Assembly (NCBI GenBank): GCA_021325375.1
Contig: JAJPHG010000019.1
Location: 1-64,000, forward strand
Origin: Alphaproteobacteria bacterium
GTDB taxonomy: Bacteria; Pseudomonadota; Alphaproteobacteria; Micropepsales; Micropepsaceae
Length of the DNA stretch: 64,000 bases
Direction: 5' to 3'
Position 1 is the stretch's first letter; each line of letters starts with the position of its first letter. Of the stretch, positions 7,795 through 16,749 are shown piece by piece. Both the position numbers and the translations under genes were made by a program. Below the pieces are notes generated by a model that had not been told where the DNA came from, searched no databases, and was given only the letters and a program-made list of their open reading frames with translations.

Positions 7795-8874
7795 ATGACC
7801 CGAAAAATTCCATCTCAGCAAAAGACCGGACGGAAGAATCCCGCCGCCGCGACCATCCACGACGTGGCGCGTCTTGCCGGGGTCTCACCGATGACCGTGT
7901 CACGGGTCGTGAACGGCGAGAAGAATGTGCGCGAGGCCACGCGCGCGAATGTGCTGTCCGCCGTCAAGGATCTGCAATACGCGCCGAATGCGGCGGCGCG
8001 CACCCTGGCAGGCGCCGGCGGCGCGCGCATCGGCCTTCTCTACAGCAACCCGAGCGCCGCCTATCTGAGCGAGTTCCTCGTCGGCGCGCTGGACGAAGCG
8101 AGCCGCGACGGCGCGCAATTGGTGCTGGAGAAATGCGAGGCCGAGGACGTGGCGGCGGAATGCACCGCGATCCGGAAACTGGTGAAGGGTGGTGTCGCGG
8201 CCGTCATCCTGCCGCCGCCGCTGTGCGAATCCGTCACCGTCATCTCCGAGCTGAAACAGGCCGGCGTTCCCGCAGTATTCGTGGCCACGGGACGGTTTCG
8301 CGGAGAAGGCTCATGCGTGCGCATCGACGATTTCCGCGCCGCTCACGAGATGACGCGATATCTGCTGGACCTCGGGCACAACCGCATCGGCTTCATCACC
8401 GGCCACCCCAACCAGACGGCCAGCGGTGAGCGGCAATTCGGGTTCGAGACGGCGTTGCGCGAAGCCAACGTCAAGCTCGACAAGACGATGATCGCGCAAG
8501 GCTACTTCAGCTATCGCTCCGGGCTCGCGGCGGCTGAGAAGCTGCTGTCGCGCAAGATCCCGCCGACCGCGATCTTCGCGAGCAATGACGACATGGCGGC
8601 CGCCGTCGTGTCGGTCGCCCATCGCAAGGGCATGGACGTGCCGCGCGATCTGTCGGTCGTCGGTTTCGACGACACCGCCATCGCCACGACGGTATGGCCC
8701 GAGCTCACCACCATCCGTCAGCCGATCGCCGCGATGGCGGAGATCGCGCTGGAGCTGGTCGTGCGCGAAATCCGCCGCAGCAAGGAAGGCATCGAGATAA
8801 AGCCGCTCGACCATTTGGTCGTCCACGCCCTCATAAAACGGCAATCCGCAGCCGCCCCAAGGGACTCGGCCTAA
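7795..8874 (+). CDS. xylR: LacI-family transcriptional repressor of the xylose/xyloglucan locus (XylR-like)
   Basis: This 359-residue protein has the classic LacI N-terminal helix-turn-helix (TIHDVARLAGVSPMTVSRVVNG, about residues 19-40), then the hinge helix region NAAARTLAG. A periplasmic-binding-protein-like sensor domain with FASNDDMAAAVV and VVGFDDT follows. Its neighbours are XylX, XylB and XylD homologues, as in the Caulobacter xylose regulon. Seven palindromes TGNTANCGNTANCA stand before the locus's transcription units, which is the type of site LacI proteins bind. I infer that it represses the whole locus and is relieved by xylose or a xylose derivative. It may respond to another sugar, since the operon set also serves fucose. 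Confidence 0.8.
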   Translation: MTRKIPSQQKTGRKNPAAATIHDVARLAGVSPMTVSRVVNGEKNVREATRANVLSAVKDLQYAPNAAARTLAGAGGARIGLLYSNPSAAYLSEFLVGALDEASRDGAQLVLEKCEAEDVAAECTAIRKLVKGGVAAVILPPPLCESVTVISELKQAGVPAVFVATGRFRGEGSCVRIDDFRAAHEMTRYLLDLGHNRIGFITGHPNQTASGERQFGFETALREANVKLDKTMIAQGYFSYRSGLAAAEKLLSRKIPPTAIFASNDDMAAAVVSVAHRKGMDVPRDLSVVGFDDTAIATTVWPELTTIRQPIAAMAEIALELVVREIRRSKEGIEIKPLDHLVVHALIKRQSAAAPRDSA

Positions 8875-8907
8875 CCATCGCCCACGAAATGACTTGAGCC
8901 GACGCGA

Positions 8908-8921
8908 TGTTAGCGATAACA
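8908..8921. promoter_or_regulatory. LacI-type operator 2 (TGTTAGCGATAACA)
   Basis: This matches TGNTANCGNTANCA at all ten fixed positions. It lies 34 bp after the repressor stop and 52 bp before the GTG at 8973 that I prefer as the xylX start. It overlaps the ATG at 8907 used by the ORF track, which argues that 8907 is not the true start. Confidence 0.7.
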
Positions 8922-8972
8922 ATCGCGTTCGGCCAGGGTTTGACGGCTGGTGGGTATGGGCGGGAACAACAG

Positions 8973-10133
8973 GTGCGTCTGATCGGTCATCTGCCGGGCG
9001 ATTGGCAGGAGGCGATGTTGCTTGGCCGCCTCCAATCGGCCGAAGGGCCGACGCCCGTCCTGGTGAAGGACGGCCGCGTTCTCGATGTATCCGCGCAGGC
9101 GCCGACCTCGGCGGAAGTGCTCAGGTTGTGGGGGGAAGGCGTACGGCCGCCCGGTCGTGATCTGGGTGCACTGGAAGATATGGATTTCGCGTGCGCCTGG
9201 GAGGACGCGGATGCTCCCCTGAAGCTTCTCGCGCCGATCGATCTGCAGTGCATCAAGGCGGCGGGCGTGACCTTCGCAGTCTCGGCGATCGAGCGGGTCA
9301 TCGAGGAGCGGGCTCGCGGCGAGCCCGCGCGCGCCGATGAGATTCGTGCAGGTCTGCGCGAACGGGTCGGCGCGGACATCCGCGCTGTCAGGCCGGGATC
9401 GGAAGAGGCCAAGCGGCTGAAGGCTGCGCTCATCGCCGATGGTCTGTGGTCGCAATATCTGGAAGTGGCCATCGGTCCGGACGCGGAAATCTTCACCAAG
9501 TCGCCGGTGCTGTCGTCGGTGGGTTGGGGCGAATGGATCGGCATCCGCTCGGATTCGGCCTGGAACAATCCCGAGCCGGAGATCGTGATCGCCTGCGACC
9601 GCAAGGGTCGCGCGCTCGGAGCCGCGCTCGGCAACGACGTCAATCTGCGCGATATCGAAGGGCGTAGCGCGCTGCTGCTCGGTAAGGCCAAGGACAACAA
9701 TGCCTCGTGCGCCATTGGGCCTTTCATCCGCCTGTTCGACGACACGTTCGCGATGGACGACGTGCGCATGGCCGAGATCGTTCTCGAAGTCCTGGGCGAG
9801 GACAATTTCCGCCTCGAGGGCAGGAGTTCGATGAGCCTCATAAGCCGCGATCCGCTCGACCTGGTGGGCCAGACGCTCGGCAGGCATCATCAGTACCCGG
9901 ACGGCTTCGTGCTGTTCCTAGGTACGATGTTCGCCCCGATCGAGGATCGCGGCGCACCAGGCGCCGGGTTCACGCATAAGACGGGCGATATCGTGCGCGT
10001 CGCGTCCGACAGGCTCGGAACGCTCGAAAACAGGGTCGCCTATTGCGAGGATGCGCCGGCGTGGCGCTTCGGGATTTCGGATCTCATGGCCAATCTCGCG
10101 AGCCGCGGGCTTCTGGGAGGCGCCGCCGCATGA
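8973..10133 (+). CDS. xylX: Fumarylacetoacetase-fold dehydratase, XylX-like (2-keto-3-deoxy-pentonate dehydratase)
   Basis: The product is about 386 residues from the GTG at 8973, close to the usual XylX length. The N-terminal module contains GPTPVLVKDGRVLDVS, and the C-terminal fumarylacetoacetate-hydrolase-type core contains the NPEPEIVIACD metal-site region and SCAIGPFIRL. In the Weimberg pathway XylX dehydrates 2-keto-3-deoxy-D-xylonate to alpha-ketoglutarate semialdehyde. It is followed by XylB and XylD homologues in the same direction, as in Caulobacter. The longer ORF from 8907 would place the start codon inside an operator palindrome, so the later start is favoured. A fucose-pathway 2,4-diketo-3-deoxyfuconate hydrolase also belongs to this fold, so a second role cannot be excluded. 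Confidence 0.75.
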   Translation: MRLIGHLPGDWQEAMLLGRLQSAEGPTPVLVKDGRVLDVSAQAPTSAEVLRLWGEGVRPPGRDLGALEDMDFACAWEDADAPLKLLAPIDLQCIKAAGVTFAVSAIERVIEERARGEPARADEIRAGLRERVGADIRAVRPGSEEAKRLKAALIADGLWSQYLEVAIGPDAEIFTKSPVLSSVGWGEWIGIRSDSAWNNPEPEIVIACDRKGRALGAALGNDVNLRDIEGRSALLLGKAKDNNASCAIGPFIRLFDDTFAMDDVRMAEIVLEVLGEDNFRLEGRSSMSLISRDPLDLVGQTLGRHHQYPDGFVLFLGTMFAPIEDRGAPGAGFTHKTGDIVRVASDRLGTLENRVAYCEDAPAWRFGISDLMANLASRGLLGGAAA

Positions 10134-10176
10134 GCCGGACGAAATCGCCACAGCATGCAATCAGCGGCAAGTGGGC

Positions 10177-10944
10177 ATGACGATGCAGCACGCAACGTAC
10201 AGCTGTCTGCGCGGAAAGCGCATCGTGATCACCGGCGGGGGCTCGGGCATCGGGGCTGCGTTCGTCGAGGCGTTCGCGCGTCAGGGCTCGCAGGTGATTT
10301 TTCTAGACATCGCCGACAACGAGTCGCGCTCTCTGGAACGGAAGCTGTCCTCGATCACGCCCACGCCGCGGTTCATGCACTGCGACCTGCGCGATGTGCA
10401 TGCGATCGAGAGCACCTTCGCCCAGATCACGGACAAGTTCGGCCCCGTCGAGGTGCTGGTGAACAACGCCGCCAACGACGACCGGCACGCGCTGGACAAG
10501 GTGACGGCGGAATATTGGGACGAGCGCATCGCGACCAATCTGCGCCACGTTTTCTTCTGCACCCAGGCGGTAATGCCGGCGATGAAAGCGGCGGGCAGGG
10601 GGATCATCCTCAACATGGGCTCGGTATCGTGGCACCTCGCGCTCGCCGACCTCACCGTCTACCAGACGGCGAAGGCCGGCATCGAGGGCCTCACGCGCGC
10701 GCTCGCCCGCGATCTGGGAGTTCACGGAATCCGGGTCGCATGCATCGTGCCCGGCGGAGTGCGTACGCCGCGCCAGACGCGGCTGTGGCACACGCCCGAG
10801 GAAGAGGCGCGCATCCTCGAGCAGCAATGCCTCAAGACGCGGGTCGAGCCGGAAGACGTAGCCGCCATGGCGCTGTTCCTCGCCTCCGATGGCGCGCGCA
10901 TGTGCACCGGACATGAATATTTCGTCGATGCCGGCTGGCGCTGA
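10177..10944 (+). CDS. xylB: D-xylose 1-dehydrogenase, short-chain dehydrogenase (XylB)
   Basis: About 255 residues. The Rossmann glycine motif TGGGSGIG, the NNAANDDRH segment, the catalytic serine region NMGSVSWHLAL and the YQTAK (YxxxK) motif are all present, and the protein ends in CTGHEYFVDAGWR. The whole reads like Caulobacter XylB, which oxidises D-xylose to D-xylonolactone with NAD+. The ORF track extends to 10051, overlapping xylX, but the ATG at 10177 gives the normal N-terminus just before LRGKRIVITGGG. The gene sits 43 bp after xylX and 12 bp before xylD, so the three form an operon under operator 2. Confidence 0.85.
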   Translation: MTMQHATYSCLRGKRIVITGGGSGIGAAFVEAFARQGSQVIFLDIADNESRSLERKLSSITPTPRFMHCDLRDVHAIESTFAQITDKFGPVEVLVNNAANDDRHALDKVTAEYWDERIATNLRHVFFCTQAVMPAMKAAGRGIILNMGSVSWHLALADLTVYQTAKAGIEGLTRALARDLGVHGIRVACIVPGGVRTPRQTRLWHTPEEEARILEQQCLKTRVEPEDVAAMALFLASDGARMCTGHEYFVDAGWR

Positions 10945-10956
10945 CATGCTGCCGCG

Positions 10957-12741
10957 ATGACCCAGGAGCGCAAGCCCAAGCGGCCGTTCCGCTCGCGCGA
11001 ATGGTTCGACAATCCTGCCCGCATCGACATGACGGCCCTCTATCTCGAGCGCTTCATGAACTACGGCATGACGGCGGACGAGTTCCGCTCCGGCAGGCCC
11101 ATCATCGGCATTGCCCAGTCCGGCAGCGACATCAATCCCTGCAACCGCATCCACCTGGAGACCGTCAAGCGCGCGAAGGATGGCGTGCGCGACGCAGGCG
11201 GGGTGCCGCTGGAATTTCCCACTCATCCCATCTTCGAGGAGTGCCGGCGTCCGACCGCAGCCATCGACCGCAATCTTGCCTATCTCGGCCTCGTCGAGAT
11301 CCTTCATGGCTATCCGCTCGACGCCGTCGTGCTGACGACGGGTTGCGACAAGACGGCGCCGGCGGCGATCATGGCCGCCGCCACCGTCGATATTCCCGCC
11401 ATCGTACTTTCCGGCGGCCCGATGCTCGACGGACATTTCGAGGGCGAGCTGGTCGGCTCGGGCTCGGTGATCTGGAAGAACCGGCGGCGCCTCAGCATGG
11501 GCGAGATCGATGAAGACGCGTTCATCGAGGCTGCGGTCGCGGCGGCGCCCTCGCTCGGGCACTGCAATACTATGGGGACCGCGTCGACGATGAACGCGGT
11601 TGCCGAAGCGCTGGGACTGTCGCTGCCCGGGTGCTCGGCCATTCCCGCGCCTTATCGCGAGCGCGGGCAGATGGCCTATGAAACCGGCCGGCGCATCGTC
11701 GCGATGGCCTATGAGGATCTGAGACCGTCGCAAATTCTCAACCCTGCGTCCCTTCGAAACGCCATCGCCGTCATCGCGGCGATCGGCGGCTCCACCAATG
11801 CCCAGCCGCATCTGAACGCGATCGCCCGTCACGCCGGTTTCGAGCTTGCGCCGCGGGATTGGGTCGGGTACGGCCGCGACGTCCCGCTGCTGGTGAACAT
11901 GCAGCCGGCGGGAAAATATCTGGGCGAGCGCTTCCATCGCGCCGGCGGCGTCCCTGCCGTCATGCACGAATTGCTGCGCGCGGGAAGGATCGACGGAACC
12001 GCGTTGACCGTTACCGGAATGAGCGTGGCCGACACCCTCGAAGGCCGCGCCAGCAAGGACCGCGAGATGATCGCCGCCTATGAGGCGCCGCTGCAGGAGC
12101 GTGCCGGCTTCATGGTCCTAAGCGGCAATCTGTTCGATTTCGCCATCATGAAGGCGAGCGTGATCTCGCAGGAGTTCCGTGCGCGTTATCTCTCGCGCCC
12201 CGGCCGCGAGAACGTGTTCGAGGGGCGCGCTGTCGTCTTCGACGGTTCGGAGGACTATCACGCGCGCATCAACGATCCGGCGCTCGGAATCGACGCGCAA
12301 TCCATCCTCGTCATGCGCTCATCGGGACCCGTCGGCTGGCCCGGCTCGGCCGAGGTCGTGAACATGCAGCCACCGGACGCGCTGTTGAAACAAGGGATCG
12401 CCAGCCTGCCAACCATAGGCGACGGCCGGCAATCCGGAACCTCGGACAGCCCGTCGATCCTGAACGCGTCGCCGGAAAGCGCGATCGGCGGCGGCCTCTC
12501 GTGGCTCAGGACCGGCGACATCATCCGGATCGACCTGAATGAAGGACGCTGCGACGCATTGGTGCCTGACGACGAGATCGCGCGGCGCAAGCGCGGGGCA
12601 CCCCTTGCGATCCCGGAAAGCCAGACACCCTGGCAGGAGCTGTTCCGCGCGACGACGGGCCAGCTCGATACCGGCGCGGTCATGGAGATGGCGGTGAAGT
12701 ACCGCGCCGTGGCGCGCAAGACGCCCCGGCACAATCATTGA
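10957..12741 (+). CDS. xylD: D-xylonate dehydratase, IlvD/Edd family (XylD)
   Basis: 594 residues, the usual length. The three cysteine regions that hold the iron-sulfur cluster in this family are visible: DINPCNRIH, TTGCDKTAPA and GHCNTMGTASTM. The SGTSDSPSILNASPESAIGGG region and the C-terminal PRHNH closely resemble Caulobacter XylD. The enzyme dehydrates D-xylonate to 2-keto-3-deoxy-D-xylonate, the substrate of XylX. It follows xylB after 12 bp. L-arabinonate dehydratases are close relatives, but the XylB/XylX/XylE context favours xylonate. The first third retains RFMNYGMT and HPIFEECRRPTAA, as in sugar-acid dehydratases rather than the branched-chain enzyme. Confidence 0.85.
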   Translation: MTQERKPKRPFRSREWFDNPARIDMTALYLERFMNYGMTADEFRSGRPIIGIAQSGSDINPCNRIHLETVKRAKDGVRDAGGVPLEFPTHPIFEECRRPTAAIDRNLAYLGLVEILHGYPLDAVVLTTGCDKTAPAAIMAAATVDIPAIVLSGGPMLDGHFEGELVGSGSVIWKNRRRLSMGEIDEDAFIEAAVAAAPSLGHCNTMGTASTMNAVAEALGLSLPGCSAIPAPYRERGQMAYETGRRIVAMAYEDLRPSQILNPASLRNAIAVIAAIGGSTNAQPHLNAIARHAGFELAPRDWVGYGRDVPLLVNMQPAGKYLGERFHRAGGVPAVMHELLRAGRIDGTALTVTGMSVADTLEGRASKDREMIAAYEAPLQERAGFMVLSGNLFDFAIMKASVISQEFRARYLSRPGRENVFEGRAVVFDGSEDYHARINDPALGIDAQSILVMRSSGPVGWPGSAEVVNMQPPDALLKQGIASLPTIGDGRQSGTSDSPSILNASPESAIGGGLSWLRTGDIIRIDLNEGRCDALVPDDEIARRKRGAPLAIPESQTPWQELFRATTGQLDTGAVMEMAVKYRAVARKTPRHNH

Positions 12742-12787
12742 CGGTGCCGTGGCGCCTTGTAGTGTCCCGGTTCGGCCGCTTGCGCAT

Positions 12788-12801
12788 TGGTAGCGCTACC
12801 A
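12788..12801. promoter_or_regulatory. LacI-type operator 3 (TGGTAGCGCTACCA)
   Basis: This is a perfect 14-bp palindrome, 88 bp before the xylE start. It is the most symmetric form of the TGNTANCGNTANCA family and the likely control site for the xylE-GH3 unit. Confidence 0.75.
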
Positions 12802-12889
12802 TTAGGGTCGGGGAGCCGGAGGACGAGACCGCAGAGTCCTCAACTCCGGTCGAGGAAATCGCTGAAGCTTCGGCACACCGGGGGGCCTG

Positions 12890-14332
12890 ATGGCGAAAGC
12901 CAATTACGCGCTTGTCACCGCATTGACCTTGAGCGCGACGCTCGGGGGATTGCTGTTCGGCTACGATACCGCCGTCATCTCCGGCGCGGTCAATGCGATC
13001 GACGTGAATTTCATCGATCCGCGCGGCCTCGCCGAGGGCGCGCGCAACTGGCTGTCCGGTTTCACCATCGGCTGCGCGCTGCTCGGCTGCGTGATGGGTG
13101 CCGCGCTCGCCGGACCGCTTTCGACCGGGATCGGGCGCAAGGGCGGATTGTTCATCGCGGCGCTGCTGTTCTTCATCTCGTCCCTCGGCTCCGCGTTTCC
13201 GGAAGTCTTGTGGGGCGCGTTTGGCGCGCGCGGCGCGGACGCGCTGTGGCCCTTCATCGGCTACCGCCTGATGGGCGGCGTCGCGATCGGCATGGCTTCG
13301 ATGCTGGCGCCGATGTATATCGCCGAAATCGCGCCCGCGAAATCGCGCGGCCTGTTCGTGACGATGCAGCAGATCGCGATCGTGGGCGGCATCAATCTCG
13401 TCTACTATGTGAACTACCTCATCCAGACGCGCGGCGACCATGCATGGCTGATGTCCACGGGCTGGCGCTACATGCTCGCCTCCGCGGCGTTGCCGGCCGC
13501 CCTGCTGCTGGTCTGCATGCTGCTGGTGCCCGACACGCCGCGCTACCTGGTGATGAAGGGGCGCATCGACGAGGCTTTGAAGCTGCTTCAGCGCCTGGGC
13601 GGCGACGATCCGGCCACCACGCTGAAGGAGATCGAGGGCACGCTCGTGGTGCGCAACGAGCGCATCATGAAGTTCGGTGGGCTGGTTCTTTTCGTCGGCA
13701 TCATGCTTTCGGTGTTCCAGCAAATCGTCGGCATCAACGCCGTGCTGTACTACGCGCCGCTGATGTTCGAGAACATGGGCGCATCCACCGATTCCGCCTT
13801 CCTCCAGGCCGTCATCGTCGGGGCCGCCAACACCATCTTCACGCTGGTCGCGTTCTTCACCGTCGACATACTCGGCCGCAAGCCGCTGCTCGTCATCGGC
13901 GCGCTGATCATGGGGGCTGCGATGATCACGCTGGGTGTCCTGTTCGACCGGCACGCGGTCGGGTTTTGGGCGGTCGTCGCGGTCGTCGTCTATATCGCGG
14001 GCTTCGCCCTGTCCTGGGGCCCGGTGGTCTGGGTGCTGCTCGCCGAGATCTTCCCGAACTCGATCAAGGGCAAGGCGATGTCGCTCGCGGTGGCCGCGCA
14101 GTGGATCTCGAATTTCCTCGTGACCCAGACCTTCAAGGTGCTGGATGGCAGCACGGCGCTCAACACCATGTTCAATCACGGTCTGGCCTATTTCCTCTAC
14201 GGCGGCGCGAGCATCCTGGCGGCGCTGTTCGTGATCCGCTACGTGCCCGAGACCAAGGGGCACAGCCTCGAAGCCATCCAGCTTCTGTGGCAGGGCGGCC
14301 GCGCGGCCTGGGCGAAGAAAGCGGCGCCGTGA
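12890..14332 (+). CDS. xylE: D-xylose:H+ symporter, MFS sugar-porter family (XylE-like)
   Basis: 480 residues with about twelve membrane segments. Sugar-porter signatures are visible: GGLLFGYDTAVISGA in the first span, GRKGG between spans 2 and 3, PDTPRYLV before the central loop, FQQIVGINAVLYYAP in span 7, and PETKGHSLEAI at the end. The protein reads like Caulobacter XylE and the E. coli XylE/AraE group, which carry xylose or arabinose with protons across the inner membrane. It stands alone behind operator 3, and its stop overlaps the GTG of the following GH3 gene. It would import the xylose released by the GH31 enzyme. Confidence 0.85.
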   Translation: MAKANYALVTALTLSATLGGLLFGYDTAVISGAVNAIDVNFIDPRGLAEGARNWLSGFTIGCALLGCVMGAALAGPLSTGIGRKGGLFIAALLFFISSLGSAFPEVLWGAFGARGADALWPFIGYRLMGGVAIGMASMLAPMYIAEIAPAKSRGLFVTMQQIAIVGGINLVYYVNYLIQTRGDHAWLMSTGWRYMLASAALPAALLLVCMLLVPDTPRYLVMKGRIDEALKLLQRLGGDDPATTLKEIEGTLVVRNERIMKFGGLVLFVGIMLSVFQQIVGINAVLYYAPLMFENMGASTDSAFLQAVIVGAANTIFTLVAFFTVDILGRKPLLVIGALIMGAAMITLGVLFDRHAVGFWAVVAVVVYIAGFALSWGPVVWVLLAEIFPNSIKGKAMSLAVAAQWISNFLVTQTFKVLDGSTALNTMFNHGLAYFLYGGASILAALFVIRYVPETKGHSLEAIQLLWQGGRAAWAKKAAP

Positions 14333-16749
14333 CGTCTCCTGTGACGCGGAATGTTTCCATCCTGGCTGTCGCGCTGGCGCTTTCGGCGTGTTCGTCGCTG
14401 AACCTCGTCTCGGAAAAGCCCGAGGCTGCGGCGCTGGACGCGACCGGCGCGGTGATCCACCCCGCGCTCTGGCCGACGGGGCATAGTGGCGTCGCCGCCG
14501 ACGCGAAAGTCGATGCCCAAGTCGCGGACCTTCTCGCGAAGATGAGCGTCGAGGATAAGGTCGGGCAGATCATCCAGCCGGACATCAATTCCATCACCGT
14601 GGACGACGTGCGAAAATACCGCTTCGGCTCGATCCTGAACGGCGGCAATTCGGGACCGGGCGGGAACGACCGCGCGCTCGCACCCGAATGGCTGAAGGCG
14701 GCGGATGCGTTCTGGGCGGCCGAGATGGACGCGCCCGAGGGCCGTCCCGCGATCCCGCTCATCTGGGGATCGGACGCGGTTCACGGCAATTCCAACATCA
14801 TCGGCGCGACCGTCTTTCCGCACAATATCGGATTGGGCGCGATGCGCGATCCGGACCTCATGCGCGAGATCGGCGCGGTGACGGCGAAGGAATTGCGCGT
14901 CATTGGCGGCGACTGGACCTTCGCGCCGACCATCGCGGTGGTGCGCGACGACCGCTGGGGCCGTACTTACGAGGGCTATTCCGAAGACCCGCGCATCGTG
15001 AAGGACTACGCCTCCGCCATTGTCGAAGGCATCCAGGGCAGGCCCGGTGACGCCGATTTCATGGCCGGCGCGCATGTCATGGCGACGGCCAAGCACTTCC
15101 TGGGCGACGGCGGCACCGACGGCGGCGTCGATCAGGGCGACAACGTCTATGGCGAGGAAGGCCTGCGCAACGTCTTTGCGCCGCCCTACGAGTCCGCGAT
15201 CGCCGCGGGCGTGCAGACCGTGATGGCGTCCTACTCGACCTGGCGCGGCCAGAAGATGCATGGCAACCATGCGCTGCTCAGCGACGTGCTGGTCGGGCGC
15301 CTCGGATTCAACGGCTTCGTCGTCGGCGATTGGAACGGCTATGCGCAATTGCCGGGCTGCTCGAAAGAGAGTTGTCCGCAGGCGCTGCTTGCCGGCATCG
15401 ACATGTACATGGCGCCCGACGGTTGGAAGGCGCTCTACGCGAATACATTGGCGCAGGTGAAGTCCGGTGAGATTCCGATGGTGCGGCTGGACGAGGCGGT
15501 GACGCGCATCCTGCGCGTGAAGCTGCGTGCCGGCGTGTTGGGGGAGCCGAAGCCGTCCGCACGGGCTTATGCGGGGCAGTGGGATCTGCTGGGCGCGCCG
15601 GAGCATCGCGCGGTCGCACGTCGTGCGGTGCGTGAATCGCTGGTGCTGCTCAAGAACGAGAACCGAATCCTGCCGCTGCCGCCGAAGCTGAATGTGCTCG
15701 TCGCCGGCGATGGGGCCGACAATCTCCCCAAGCAGAGCGGTGGCTGGACGATCTCGTGGCAGGGCGACGGCAACAGCCGAGCCGATTTCCCAAACGGCTC
15801 GACGATCTTCGAAGGCATCCGTGATGCGGTGAGCGCAGCGGGCGGAACGGCAACGCTGAGCGTGGACGGCAGCGCAGCGGCAAAGCCGGACGTGGCCATC
15901 GTCGTGTTCGGCGAGAATCCGTATGCGGAGTTCCAGGGCGACCGCGCGAATGTCGACTACCAGTCCGGCAACCGGCGTGACCTGAAGCTGCTCCAGGAGC
16001 TTAAAGCGCGCGGGATTCCCGTGGTGTCCGTCTTTCTTTCGGGCCGGCCGCTTTATGTGAGCCCCGAGATCAACGCGTCCGACGCATTCGTTTCCGCGTG
16101 GCTTCCGGGCTCGGAAGGCGCGGGCGTCGCCGACATGCTGTTCAAGAAGGCGGACGGCACGATTGCCTATGATTTTCACGGCCGTCTCTCTTATTCCTGG
16201 CCGCGCGCACCGGAGCAGACGCCACTCAATGTGGGGACGGAGCCTTACTATCCGCTGTTCGCCTATGGCGACGGCATGGACTACGCCCATCCCAGGAATA
16301 TCGGGATCATTCCGGAGGCGCCGGAGCTCCAGGCCTCGATCGCCAATACCGACCGCTATGTCGAGGGCGGCCAAGCGCTCGCGCCGTGGAAGCTTGCCGC
16401 CACGCGGGACGCGATCACCGTCACCGGGCCCAAGATCAATCTCACGCGCAACACCGACGGCGACATGGCTCTGGTCGTAACGTTGCATGTGGGCAAGACG
16501 CCCACGGCGCCTACCTCGCTGGGCGTAGCCGGCGGCGTGGTGGACGTGACAGAGATGCTGCGCAGCGCGGGCGTTACCGCGACCGTCGCGGTGAGGCTCT
16601 CCTGCTTCCGCGCGGCCGGGGCCGACATGCGCGCCGTCGATACGCCGCTTCTGCTTTCGTCGCGCGGCGGGGTTACGGCGACGATCGTGTCGGCGGGGCT
16701 TTCACCGGGCGTGGGGGCGCCCGTCTGTCCGCCCGCGCCGCAGACGTGA
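14329..16749 (+). CDS. GH3 beta-glucosidase-type lipoprotein
   Basis: 806 residues from a GTG at 14329 that overlaps the xylE stop (GTGA), so translation is probably coupled; a GTG at 14341 is an alternative. A lipoprotein signal ends in the lipobox LALSAC. The GH3 N-terminal domain contains LLAKMSVEDKVGQI, GSDAVHGNSNI and AKHFLGDGGTDGG. The likely nucleophile aspartate is in FVVGDWNGY (about D334). The GH3 C-terminal domain carries VRESLVLLKNE, and a further beta-domain follows. It resembles exo-beta-1,4-glucosidases of Xanthomonas and Cellvibrio. In this locus it would remove glucose from debranched xyloglucan oligosaccharides. The ORF track starts it far too early, inside xylE in another frame. 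Its 3' end overlaps the convergent esterase gene by 77 bp. Confidence 0.85.
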   Translation: MTSPVTRNVSILAVALALSACSSLNLVSEKPEAAALDATGAVIHPALWPTGHSGVAADAKVDAQVADLLAKMSVEDKVGQIIQPDINSITVDDVRKYRFGSILNGGNSGPGGNDRALAPEWLKAADAFWAAEMDAPEGRPAIPLIWGSDAVHGNSNIIGATVFPHNIGLGAMRDPDLMREIGAVTAKELRVIGGDWTFAPTIAVVRDDRWGRTYEGYSEDPRIVKDYASAIVEGIQGRPGDADFMAGAHVMATAKHFLGDGGTDGGVDQGDNVYGEEGLRNVFAPPYESAIAAGVQTVMASYSTWRGQKMHGNHALLSDVLVGRLGFNGFVVGDWNGYAQLPGCSKESCPQALLAGIDMYMAPDGWKALYANTLAQVKSGEIPMVRLDEAVTRILRVKLRAGVLGEPKPSARAYAGQWDLLGAPEHRAVARRAVRESLVLLKNENRILPLPPKLNVLVAGDGADNLPKQSGGWTISWQGDGNSRADFPNGSTIFEGIRDAVSAAGGTATLSVDGSAAAKPDVAIVVFGENPYAEFQGDRANVDYQSGNRRDLKLLQELKARGIPVVSVFLSGRPLYVSPEINASDAFVSAWLPGSEGAGVADMLFKKADGTIAYDFHGRLSYSWPRAPEQTPLNVGTEPYYPLFAYGDGMDYAHPRNIGIIPEAPELQASIANTDRYVEGGQALAPWKLAATRDAITVTGPKINLTRNTDGDMALVVTLHVGKTPTAPTSLGVAGGVVDVTEMLRSAGVTATVAVRLSCFRAAGADMRAVDTPLLLSSRGGVTATIVSAGLSPGVGAPVCPPAPQT

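Noticed and set aside
14239-16488. 749-aa minus-strand ORF opposite GH3
   Set aside because: It is an antisense shadow of the GH3 gene with no recognisable domain.
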